Below are positions 24,559-32,136 of a stretch of 64,000 nt of DNA, piece after piece. Made by a program: the position numbers and the translations under genes. The stretch is taken from positions 1,736,001-1,800,000 of the forward strand of contig NC_013165.1 in assembly GCF_000023885.1 (NCBI RefSeq). Direction: 5' to 3'. Origin of the DNA: Slackia heliotrinireducens DSM 20476. GTDB taxonomy: Bacteria; Actinomycetota; Coriobacteriia; Coriobacteriales; Eggerthellaceae. The first letter of the stretch is position 1. Each line of letters begins with the position of its first letter. The notes beneath the pieces were generated by a model. It saw only the letters and a list, made by a program, of their open reading frames with translations, was not told where the DNA came from and did not search any database.

Positions 24559-27450
24559 TTACTTCCAGCGTCCTATTTGCAGGAAATTGAGCGTGGCCGC
24601 GCGTGCGGTGGTCTGCTTGGTAGGGCTCATGAGGTAGTAGGTGCCGGTCTGGGATGCAGTCGCATCGTTGTGGTTGATGCACCAGAAGTAGCTCGTCCCT
24701 CGCGGCTGCATCCATTCATAAGGAGCTGCGGCCCAGGTGAAGGGGTTGGAGAGGCGGGTGGTCTCCTTGTAGTACAGCGAGCCCCAGGCGGTCGTCGCGG
24801 TCCAGCTGCCGCCTGAGTAGTAACCCCAAGCGATAGCGTATCCCGATGCGAACTTCATCCAACGCCATTGCGGGTTGGCCGTTGTGCCCCAGTTGGAGCC
24901 GACATCCACGATGTAGTCATCCGCCGCCCCCGTGCCGAGGGCTGCGGGGGCATGGACGAAGTAGGAATCCGCCGCCCATGAGGTTTCGTTGTCGCTGGTA
25001 TCAACACGAAGGTTGCCGATGGATGTGAACAGCATTCTCCGGAACACGTTGTTGTATGCGGGGATCCGGAATTCGAAACCGCTGTCAACCGTCCTGAACG
25101 GTGCCTTTGTTCGGATTAGCCCCTCATTGACATCATACCCTGTCGTCAGCTCGATAAAGGCGTCCGCTAACGTGCTCACAACTCCATCAGTATTTTTCTG
25201 GAGAGACGCCTCGAGAAGAAGATCGGCCTTCGGGACTCCGATCGAGAAAGTAGAAAGATCCGTCGAACAGGTCATGAAGCTACTCGCCTGCCGACCGCCG
25301 GAGACAGAAGTATCGCCTGAACTTGCAGACACGTCAACCCAGTTCAAAGCCTCATCATCGGCATCAAGTTTAGTGCTGTTCTCTAGCCGTAGCCATGACG
25401 CAGGCTTCAAATTTCTCATTCCGACAATACTTAGATACGGGTTATCAGGATCCTCATGCTTGCCGATCGTCATGTATGGAGAACCGTCCTCAGACAGTAC
25501 AACTCCACCGTCATCGAAGCTAGCAAACGTATTTGCCCCGTTGCGGATGTCAACGCTGTCAGAGTCCACCAGGACGTTGTTACCGGAGGCAGGCCCGATA
25601 CGTGCGTCAGAGGACGTGAACTCAGCTAGGGAGGTGGTGCCTAGACGCACATCCATGCCATTGGCTTGCATCAGCGCATTAGGCGTGGAGGCCGTGATCG
25701 GCCTGGCCGTTGCTACGTGTGCGCCGTCGGTGTCGCCCCAGAAGAACTGCTCGGTGCTCTCGGCGATGAGCAGACCGGCGACGGCGAGATCCTGGAAGGC
25801 CCCGTTACGGTATCCCATGAGCGTCGATGAAGAGCGGAAATACCCGTTAGAAGCACTCGTCATAATGCCAAGCGGGATGTACACGGTATCGCTCGCCGAT
25901 GTGGGTTCAACCGTCGTGAGCCAGTTCGAGCTGGCGACCGTGAACGTATTGCCCGACACGGTACCCTTGAGGTACACGACCTTGTCATTAGCACCGCTCT
26001 GTACCGTGACGTTGTTACCGAAGTTGATGTTGTTGAGTTCCAGGAAGTTGTTGTTGCGCGTGCCGGACGTGGCGCCCGCGCTGATCGTGGTGGACGCGTA
26101 CAGCAGCGGATACGACAGAGAGAAGGACATGCCGGCCGCGATGTCCTGATAGCCCGATGCATCTCCGCAGATAATATGACCTGACGTGATGTCGTCTTTG
26201 GCCTTGATGTTACGGTCGTACTTGGTCCTGTTGACGTCGTTGGTGTTGTAGTTCATCTCGACTACCCAGTGGGAGCCGTCGTACACGAACGTATACATCT
26301 GGTTCTGCCTGAGATAATTGGCTCCCGGAATGTTGCTGAGCGAGCCGTTGTAGATATACTTGATCGGCTTCGCACCGGTTCCGTTGACGTTGAGCGTAAG
26401 GCTCCCCACCGCTCCCGAGTTCGTAACCGTGAACTTGACGAGCACCACGCGGCCTGCGGTGAGCGTAAACTTATCGGAGGCCGGTGAAACCGTAGCGACC
26501 TTAGCCACGGTGCCTGCGGCCGTCGAGCAGGTCGCATACCAGACGCGGGTACCATTTATCGTGTCAATTGCGCTGTTCGCGGCCTCGGAAGCGGCGTCTG
26601 CCGTCTGCTGCGCCGCATCCGCCTTGTTCCACGCCTCGATGCTCCCCTGGTAGGCGCTGGCCTTGGAAACCTGCCCCCAGAAGAACGTCCCGTCGGTGAG
26701 GGTGGTCTTCTGGCATGACCAGATGGCCTTTGTGGCGTCGAAGGCGAACTCGGTGGTCTGCCAGCCCGACGGGGAGGCCGTCGTTGGCCTCGCGGGCTGG
26801 CTTCCCGTCGAGGCGGTCTGGTAGTAGTAGGTCTCGACGTTCTCGACGTCCACCGTCACGGCGAGGGTGTCGGTGTCGGTGGCGATGATGGTGTCGGACG
26901 GGCCTGGAAGGTCTTCTGGCGCTTGCCTGTACTCGGTCGGCTCGGTGCCGCGTTCCAGCTTCGGCTTCCAGAACGCCAGCGCCTCCGTGCTGCCGCGCTG
27001 CATCGTGCAGCGCACGTTGCCGCCGTCTGCGAGCAGGTCGACGGCTTCCTGCGTCCACGTGAACACGTAGGCGATGCGCTTCTCCTCGCCGGGCGCGATG
27101 CTGACCGTTCCGCCCGAACCCGTTTCCGTCCAGTGATTCGGGAACGGCGGGTATACGCGGGTTCCGGACGCGTTCACGCACATCAGGAAGATGGACACGG
27201 GCAGCGCCGACTCGGTGTCGTTGCGCACGTTAGCACTGAACGTGAACGACTCGCCGACCTGCGGGTTGGTCTGGTTCACGTACATGCCGATGCCGCGCCA
27301 CGTGCCATTCGTCACGATCTCCGTGAAGCCGTCCTCGCGCTCGACGAGCAGCTCGTTGTTGTTGTACCGACCGACGTTGGTCGTGCCCTTGTTGATTATG
27401 AGGTCGAGGGTCTTGGAGTTGGTGGCGATGTTCCTGCCGTTACCTAGCAT
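24559..27450 (-). CDS. Tail fibre, third module (C-terminal, 963 aa), possibly phase-variable fusion
   Basis: From ATG 27450 the frame runs 963 residues. Early parts (~20-170) resemble a beta-sandwich carbohydrate-binding domain ending in FWKPKLERGTEPTEY; a helical Ala-rich linker (ADAAQQTADAASEAANSA) precedes long beta-rich, Asn/Ser/Gly-rich shaft and tip regions. The upstream reading frame continues through a run of ten G into GGGGS and this ATG, but is one base out of register with the gene before it. A nine-G tract would join both into one 1219-residue fibre. The G run also lies where a ribosome site would be. Confidence 0.85.
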   Translation of the reverse strand: MLGNGRNIATNSKTLDLIINKGTTNVGRYNNNELLVEREDGFTEIVTNGTWRGIGMYVNQTNPQVGESFTFSANVRNDTESALPVSIFLMCVNASGTRVYPPFPNHWTETGSGGTVSIAPGEEKRIAYVFTWTQEAVDLLADGGNVRCTMQRGSTEALAFWKPKLERGTEPTEYRQAPEDLPGPSDTIIATDTDTLAVTVDVENVETYYYQTASTGSQPARPTTASPSGWQTTEFAFDATKAIWSCQKTTLTDGTFFWGQVSKASAYQGSIEAWNKADAAQQTADAASEAANSAIDTINGTRVWYATCSTAAGTVAKVATVSPASDKFTLTAGRVVLVKFTVTNSGAVGSLTLNVNGTGAKPIKYIYNGSLSNIPGANYLRQNQMYTFVYDGSHWVVEMNYNTNDVNRTKYDRNIKAKDDITSGHIICGDASGYQDIAAGMSFSLSYPLLYASTTISAGATSGTRNNNFLELNNINFGNNVTVQSGANDKVVYLKGTVSGNTFTVASSNWLTTVEPTSASDTVYIPLGIMTSASNGYFRSSSTLMGYRNGAFQDLAVAGLLIAESTEQFFWGDTDGAHVATARPITASTPNALMQANGMDVRLGTTSLAEFTSSDARIGPASGNNVLVDSDSVDIRNGANTFASFDDGGVVLSEDGSPYMTIGKHEDPDNPYLSIVGMRNLKPASWLRLENSTKLDADDEALNWVDVSASSGDTSVSGGRQASSFMTCSTDLSTFSIGVPKADLLLEASLQKNTDGVVSTLADAFIELTTGYDVNEGLIRTKAPFRTVDSGFEFRIPAYNNVFRRMLFTSIGNLRVDTSDNETSWAADSYFVHAPAALGTGAADDYIVDVGSNWGTTANPQWRWMKFASGYAIAWGYYSGGSWTATTAWGSLYYKETTRLSNPFTWAAAPYEWMQPRGTSYFWCINHNDATASQTGTYYLMSPTKQTTARAATLNFLQIGRWK

Positions 27451-28219
27451 GGAGCCACCCCCCCCCCGCGAGAGTGAGCTGGATGCCGTACACATCGTAC
27501 TTCTGGGATGCGGTCCGATCGTAGAACCACATCTCGCCGTAGGAGTACGCCGTGCCGTTCACGAGGTAGAACTCGCTCGACCCATCGTAGGTCGAGCCGT
27601 CTCTTGGAGCGAGGCTCACGACATTTCCAGAAACTTCGATGAGTTGCCATTCGGATGTTGGGTGAATCGCGTAGTTGCCGACTGCGATAGCGCAGCCACT
27701 GTTTTGGTAGTGGTACACGATGACGTCATGACCCTCGACTGCGCCGTCGGCGAGTTTAATCCAAAACGAAAGCGTGCACGTCTCGCCGACGTGTTCGCGC
27801 AGGGTGCCCGCCGTGAACGCAAGCCTGCCGCCCCTTGTATACGTGATGGCGCTATCGCTCATTGAGCCACCCCCCCCCGAACTGTAGAGGGTGATGGCTT
27901 CGCCGTATTCCGTCGTCGGGCAACTCAAACGCGCATAGGAGGCGTTCTCGGGTATTTCGGGCACTATCCAGCCTTCGTCCCACTCGTAGTACATCATGAC
28001 TGGCCTGCTGATGAACTGCCTGCTTGACGTATAGAACGCGAGCGCGAGGTACATGTTATTCGTTCTAGGAAACGAGCTGCTTACCATGATGGCAAGCTCA
28101 TCGCTCACTGCTAGGTAATCGCTCAAAGTGTGCGTTTCGTGGCCGAATGCTCCTCCATCAGAGCTGATTCGATAACCGTCACTCTTACCAGAAAGAATGT
28201 CCAGCTGAGTAAGAGCCAT
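27440..28219 (-). CDS. Tail fibre, modules one and two (259 aa), frame-shifted end
   Basis: Two modules: residues 1-113 and ~120-245, joined by SSGGGGSM encoded by a nine-G tract. Module two (FTAGTLREHVGETCTLSFWIKL...) looks like a carbohydrate-binding beta-sandwich. After LTLAGGG a ten-G tract shifts the frame and it stops at once (WLHAR). The ATG follows one base after the stop of the gene upstream, with GGAGG. As sequenced this gives a short protein lacking the 963-residue tip. Confidence 0.82.
   Translation of the reverse strand: MALTQLDILSGKSDGYRISSDGGAFGHETHTLSDYLAVSDELAIMVSSSFPRTNNMYLALAFYTSSRQFISRPVMMYYEWDEGWIVPEIPENASYARLSCPTTEYGEAITLYSSGGGGSMSDSAITYTRGGRLAFTAGTLREHVGETCTLSFWIKLADGAVEGHDVIVYHYQNSGCAIAVGNYAIHPTSEWQLIEVSGNVVSLAPRDGSTYDGSSEFYLVNGTAYSYGEMWFYDRTASQKYDVYGIQLTLAGGGWLHAR
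27458..27467. repeat. Poly-C/G tract of 10 at fibre module junction (out of frame)
   Basis: Ten C on plus (ten G in the coding strand). Upstream frame reads GCG GGG GGG GGG TGG and soon stops; with nine G it would read on as GGT GGC TCC ATG into the 963-residue module. Confidence 0.9.
27870..27878. repeat. Poly-C/G tract of 9 at fibre module junction (in frame)
   Basis: Nine C on plus. Coding strand TCG GGG GGG GGT GGC TCA ATG stays in frame between fibre modules one and two, with the same GGGGSM coding as the tract at 27458. Confidence 0.9.
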
Positions 28220-28220
28220 C

Positions 28221-29225
28221 CTAAGCCTCCAGGTTAGCCGTGTAACTCGCGTGGTTCGTCACGGTGCCTGCCGTTATCTGCAGGGTCGTGCCCGTGCCGA
28301 CCGCCGTGGAGCCGCCGTCCTTGTACCACTTCACCGCCCCGAGGGCCGCGATTTGCGAGCTGGTCAGCTCGGTCGCACCCTGGAACACCCTCGCGGTGAG
28401 CGTGGTGACGGCCTGGGTGTTCTTGAAGATGAATCCAGCCGAGGACTCGATGACGAGGGTTATCGCGTCATCACCGGCATCGCCCTTGTCGCCCTTGTAC
28501 TTGCTCCAGGTGTAGGAGCTGGCGGTCGTGGGGGCCGACGAGCTGGTGCCGCTGTAGACGCCGATGTATATGGTCGACGCCGTGGGCGTGGCGACCATGC
28601 CGCTGCCGTCCGAGTTCGCGGAGTAGCGGATGTGCGTGTAATAGCTGGTGCCGTTCGTACCGCCCTTGCCCTGCTTTGACTTCGAGTACGCCTTGGACGA
28701 GTCGCTGAACGTCACGAGCGTCCAAAGCCACGACCCTTCGGCCACCGACGGGACGCTCGTGTGGGTGAACGAGCTGTCCGCAGGCTGGCTCTCGGTCGTG
28801 CTGACCGCGTACTTGATGCTGCTGACCGTCACGCTCGTGCCGTTCGTGCCGGACTTCGACACGGAGAAGGAGAACTTCTTGTTGAGCGTCACCCCAGCGT
28901 CGGTGATGACCACGGGTATGGTGGCCTCGCAGTTGCCGTTGACCTTGTTCGCCGCAACGGCGAAGGTCAAGGTCGGCTGGGTGGCGTTATTGTCCTTCGT
29001 CACCGTGATGCCGCCGCCGTGGCTGCCGGAGAACGTGACCGCCGTCACGTCCACCGAGCACGCCACCTGCTCGCTTCCGCAATATGCGTAGATGGTCGTG
29101 GTGGCCGTCGCGGCGTTCGCGTAGGTCGTGCCGCCGACGAGGGACACGGCCTCGCTGCTCATGACCACCGAGTAGCCGTCCGTCAGGTCGACGATGTCTA
29201 CCTGGTTCGTTGCCTTAACCGCCAT
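28221..29225 (-). CDS. Tail/fibre protein with collagen-like and Ig-like segments (334 aa)
   Basis: Repeated beta-rich segments (SVTVSSIKYAVSTTESQP; SWLWTLVTFSDSSKAY), a short collagen-like KGDKGDAGDD near 245, and a C-terminal Ig-like domain (FIFKNTQAVTTLTARVF). That last domain resembles the C-terminus of the preceding tail protein (LLFKNGSESTVLQVAVF), suggesting domain duplication. Probably a virion surface or fibre-base component. Confidence 0.75.
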   Translation of the reverse strand: MAVKATNQVDIVDLTDGYSVVMSSEAVSLVGGTTYANAATATTTIYAYCGSEQVACSVDVTAVTFSGSHGGGITVTKDNNATQPTLTFAVAANKVNGNCEATIPVVITDAGVTLNKKFSFSVSKSGTNGTSVTVSSIKYAVSTTESQPADSSFTHTSVPSVAEGSWLWTLVTFSDSSKAYSKSKQGKGGTNGTSYYTHIRYSANSDGSGMVATPTASTIYIGVYSGTSSSAPTTASSYTWSKYKGDKGDAGDDAITLVIESSAGFIFKNTQAVTTLTARVFQGATELTSSQIAALGAVKWYKDGGSTAVGTGTTLQITAGTVTNHASYTANLEA

Positions 29226-29241
29226 GTGATTGCTCCTTCCG

Positions 29242-30792
29242 CTATGGCGTTACAAGAGATGCCGAGAACGAGGTCTTGTCCGCCACATCCTCGGGAGTTA
29301 CCGTGAGCCACATCCCCCCATGGGAGAGGTGCGGATCGCTGCTGGGGAGCGTTCCCCAATCGCCGTTCTCGTGCTTCCACTTCCACTCGATGTAAGAGCC
29401 TGAGCCGAACCTGGCCCTCACCTGCTCGATGGTGTCGAGCCTGTCCCCGCCGTTGGGGAACACGGCCACCTGCAGGACGGTCGATTCGGAGCCGTTCTTG
29501 AAAAGCAGGCCGTGGGTGGACGTGACGGTCAGGGTGGCCGAGTCGAGGGCCGACTCCGCTGCAGCCTGCGCGTCCTCTGCCTTCTCCGCCGCATCCCTCA
29601 CCGCATCTGGCAGCGGCGAGACGGCCGTGGCCAGCTCGTCCACGTCGGCGGCGAAGCTGCGCGTCCTGAGCACATTGGACGCGCTCATGCTCGCGGCGGT
29701 GTCGCCCAGCTTGTAGGTGCTCTTGGTGGGCTCGCATATGTCCAGCGTGCATTGGGTGAGCATCATCCACTGGTTGACGCCGTGGGGGCGGCTCACGACC
29801 CTGATGTGGTCGCCGAGCCTCCAAGGCATGACGGACGGGTCTGCGAGGTTCAGGTCGACCGCCGACACCTCCACGGACTCGAGCAGCATGACCGACTCCG
29901 CCAGCTCGTCGCACGCCTGCCTGACCATCCCCGACACGCTCTCGGCCTCGTAGGAGCGCGTGGCCTCGATGATGCCGTATGCGGCGTAGCCCGCCTCGGA
30001 GTAGACGCGGTCGCCCTTCTTCGAGTACCCAGCGCGCTCGGCGACCGCGCCGTCCTCGTACGACGAGAGGTCGAACTCGTTGCCGTCCGGGTCCTTGCCG
30101 GTCGGGATGATGGCGGTCAGCACGCCGCCGCCCTCGCGGGCGCTGGCGTAGTCCAGCAGGTTGCGCCCGAACTCGATGGGCTGCGCGGCCTTGCGCGGCT
30201 CCGTGCGGAACTCCAGCGTGCGCCTCCCGCCCTCGAAGGACGCGAAGAGGTAGCACGTGAGCGGCTCCAGGACGCCGTCTATGAGGTCGGCGGCCGTCGA
30301 CGAACGCCGCGTGCTGCTGCGCGTCAGCTTCGTCTGGGTCAGCTCGTTGACGGTCACGTCGAAACGCTTGGACGGGTCAGCCGCCGCGTTGTGGCGGTCC
30401 ACCATCCACTGGGCGAACTCGGCCGCGGGGCGCGGCGCGATGTCCGTCCACGCGGGCGGGTCGCCCGTGTCGGCGTACGTGCCGAACGGTCGGGACACGG
30501 TGTCGTTGAGGTACGCCAGCTGGCCCTCGGCCTCGATCTCCGTTGCCCGCGTCATGTCCTCCTCGGTCTTCAGGACGCGCCCGCGGAATATCTCGCGGCC
30601 GTCGCTCTCGACGGTGACCTCGTGCTCCGCGCTCATGGGCGCGAGGCGCCCGAACAGCGGATGGCCTGGCGCCATCTCGAACTCGAGCCTGCCGCCCGCG
30701 TTGACCTCGAGCGACAGGCGGGCGGACACAAGCCGGGCCGTTTCGCTGCGCGGGTCGTGCAGAAGCCGCCCGTCGTAGTGCAACGTGTACAT
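29242..30792 (-). CDS. Tail-associated/baseplate hub protein (516 aa)
   Basis: Located after Dit and the collar-like gene. Residues 1-370 resemble the siphovirus tail-associated (Tal/gp37-like) hub fold (LEVNAGGRLEFEMAPGHPLFGRL; DHIRVVSRPHGVNQWMMLTQ). A coiled segment (~405-430) and an Ig-like C-terminus follow. No peptidase motif is evident. Confidence 0.78.
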   Translation of the reverse strand: MYTLHYDGRLLHDPRSETARLVSARLSLEVNAGGRLEFEMAPGHPLFGRLAPMSAEHEVTVESDGREIFRGRVLKTEEDMTRATEIEAEGQLAYLNDTVSRPFGTYADTGDPPAWTDIAPRPAAEFAQWMVDRHNAAADPSKRFDVTVNELTQTKLTRSSTRRSSTAADLIDGVLEPLTCYLFASFEGGRRTLEFRTEPRKAAQPIEFGRNLLDYASAREGGGVLTAIIPTGKDPDGNEFDLSSYEDGAVAERAGYSKKGDRVYSEAGYAAYGIIEATRSYEAESVSGMVRQACDELAESVMLLESVEVSAVDLNLADPSVMPWRLGDHIRVVSRPHGVNQWMMLTQCTLDICEPTKSTYKLGDTAASMSASNVLRTRSFAADVDELATAVSPLPDAVRDAAEKAEDAQAAAESALDSATLTVTSTHGLLFKNGSESTVLQVAVFPNGGDRLDTIEQVRARFGSGSYIEWKWKHENGDWGTLPSSDPHLSHGGMWLTVTPEDVADKTSFSASLVTP

Positions 30793-30804
30793 GGCGCCCC
30801 CTCG

Positions 30805-31305
30805 CTACGCGGTGCGCTCCCACATGTATACGGACTTGTACGGCGGCAGGTTCGTGAACGCGGTCCCGCTGCCCTTGGCCTCGGTGTCGACCCAGTCGTT
30901 GGACGCGTCCTTGTCGCCGCCGCTGTATGTCGACGCGACGATCCAGCCCGTGCCGTTGCCCGCGTTCGACTTCCACGCGCCGACCCAGTCGTTCTTCTTC
31001 GCCCATTTCACGTTGTGCTTGTGGTTGGGCATGTTGGCGACGGTGAGCGTGGTGGACGCCCGGCCGCCCGTGCTGCCCGCCGGATAGTCGGTGGACTGGC
31101 CGACCAGGAAGCGTCCCTGGATGGCCGTCCACGTCCCGCCGATGAACGTGCCGGGGTTCGTCGGGCGCGTGCTCGTGTAGATGGTGCCCACGGGGTAGAG
31201 CGCGTCGATGATGTTGAAGTTCTCCGCCAGCGCGGCGATGGTGTCCGCCACGCGGTCGTTCACGTCGGGCTTCGTGAGGCCCATTACGTCGGATACTGTT
31301 GCCAT
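30805..31305 (-). CDS. Collar-like receptor/baseplate protein (166 aa)
   Basis: YPVGTIYTSTRPTNPG, FIGGTWTAIQGRFLVGQ, a PNHKH metal-binding motif and the end NLPPYKSVYMWERTA are hallmarks of the phage tail-collar/gp10 C-terminal domain, a knitted trimer that often coordinates iron or zinc at the fibre tip. GTG/ATG start region is followed without a gap by the Dit gene upstream. Confidence 0.82.
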   Translation of the reverse strand: MATVSDVMGLTKPDVNDRVADTIAALAENFNIIDALYPVGTIYTSTRPTNPGTFIGGTWTAIQGRFLVGQSTDYPAGSTGGRASTTLTVANMPNHKHNVKWAKKNDWVGAWKSNAGNGTGWIVASTYSGGDKDASNDWVDTEAKGSGTAFTNLPPYKSVYMWERTA

Positions 31306-32136
31306 TTAGAGGTCCCTCCATTCGTAAGCGAAATAGACGCGGTAGTCGGCCGATTCCTCGCGGCTCTCGCCCGCCATCTCGGCCCATGCGCTGTAATCCG
31401 CGTCGACGGCGGCCCAGGTCTGCGCGGTGTCGATGCTCGTCCATTCCGCCCGGCCGTGCGCGCAGGCCAGGTCGGACAGCCTCACGCCGCCGTACTGCCG
31501 CCACGCGTCCGGGCCGAAGTCGGCCCACGTGGCGTCGCCCTCGTCGGGCGCGCTGTTCACCGTCACGACGTTGTCCCCCTGGCGCAGCCAGAAGCCCGGC
31601 AGCTCCCACGTGCCCGCGGGGACCGTCCACGACTCGCCGCGCATGGTGACGATCGTCTTCTCCGTGGACGTCTCGACGGTGGGCACGGCGCGCCCCGACC
31701 CGTTGGGCAGGACGACCTCGTGGCCGCCGAAGGCGTCGACGTAGAACGCCTGGACGCCGCGGGTCTTGTAGGGGTCCGCGACGATCTCCAGCTCGAACGT
31801 GTTGTGCCGGTACCCCCGTCCGGTCACGTTGAACCGGCCGCGGTACGTGTAGCCTTCGTCCCAGGACAGGGCGAACTCGTGCCGGCGCCCGTGCAGGTAG
31901 GCCAGGAGCGGCTCGAGCGGCGCGCCGTCCTTAAGCCAGAACTCGAAGCGCATCTCGCGGTTCTCGAAGACGGGGTATCCCGCGAACTCGGACAGGTCGA
32001 TCTCCCCGTCTCCGCCCGGTATGTCCACGGTGTAGCTCTTGGGCGCGGGAGGGTCGGCGGTCCCCCCTTCCATCAGAAGCGCGCCGTACGCCTCCTCCAG
32101 GTTCACGCCGTCCACGGTCATGTACGGGCTTGCCAT
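31306..32136 (-). CDS. Distal tail protein (Dit)
   Basis: A 276-residue protein directly behind the tape measure. YTVDIPGGDGEIDLSEFAG, FENREMRFEF and the LHGRRHEFALSWDEGYTYRGRF region match siphovirus Dit N-domains, which form the ring joining tail tube to baseplate. The C-terminal ~130 residues are a separate beta-rich domain. Confidence 0.85.
   Translation of the reverse strand: MASPYMTVDGVNLEEAYGALLMEGGTADPPAPKSYTVDIPGGDGEIDLSEFAGYPVFENREMRFEFWLKDGAPLEPLLAYLHGRRHEFALSWDEGYTYRGRFNVTGRGYRHNTFELEIVADPYKTRGVQAFYVDAFGGHEVVLPNGSGRAVPTVETSTEKTIVTMRGESWTVPAGTWELPGFWLRQGDNVVTVNSAPDEGDATWADFGPDAWRQYGGVRLSDLACAHGRAEWTSIDTAQTWAAVDADYSAWAEMAGESREESADYRVYFAYEWRDL

Noticed and set aside
28221-29225. Diversity-generating retroelement acting on fibre genes
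   Set aside because: No reverse transcriptase gene and no template/variable repeat pair were seen in the prophage.
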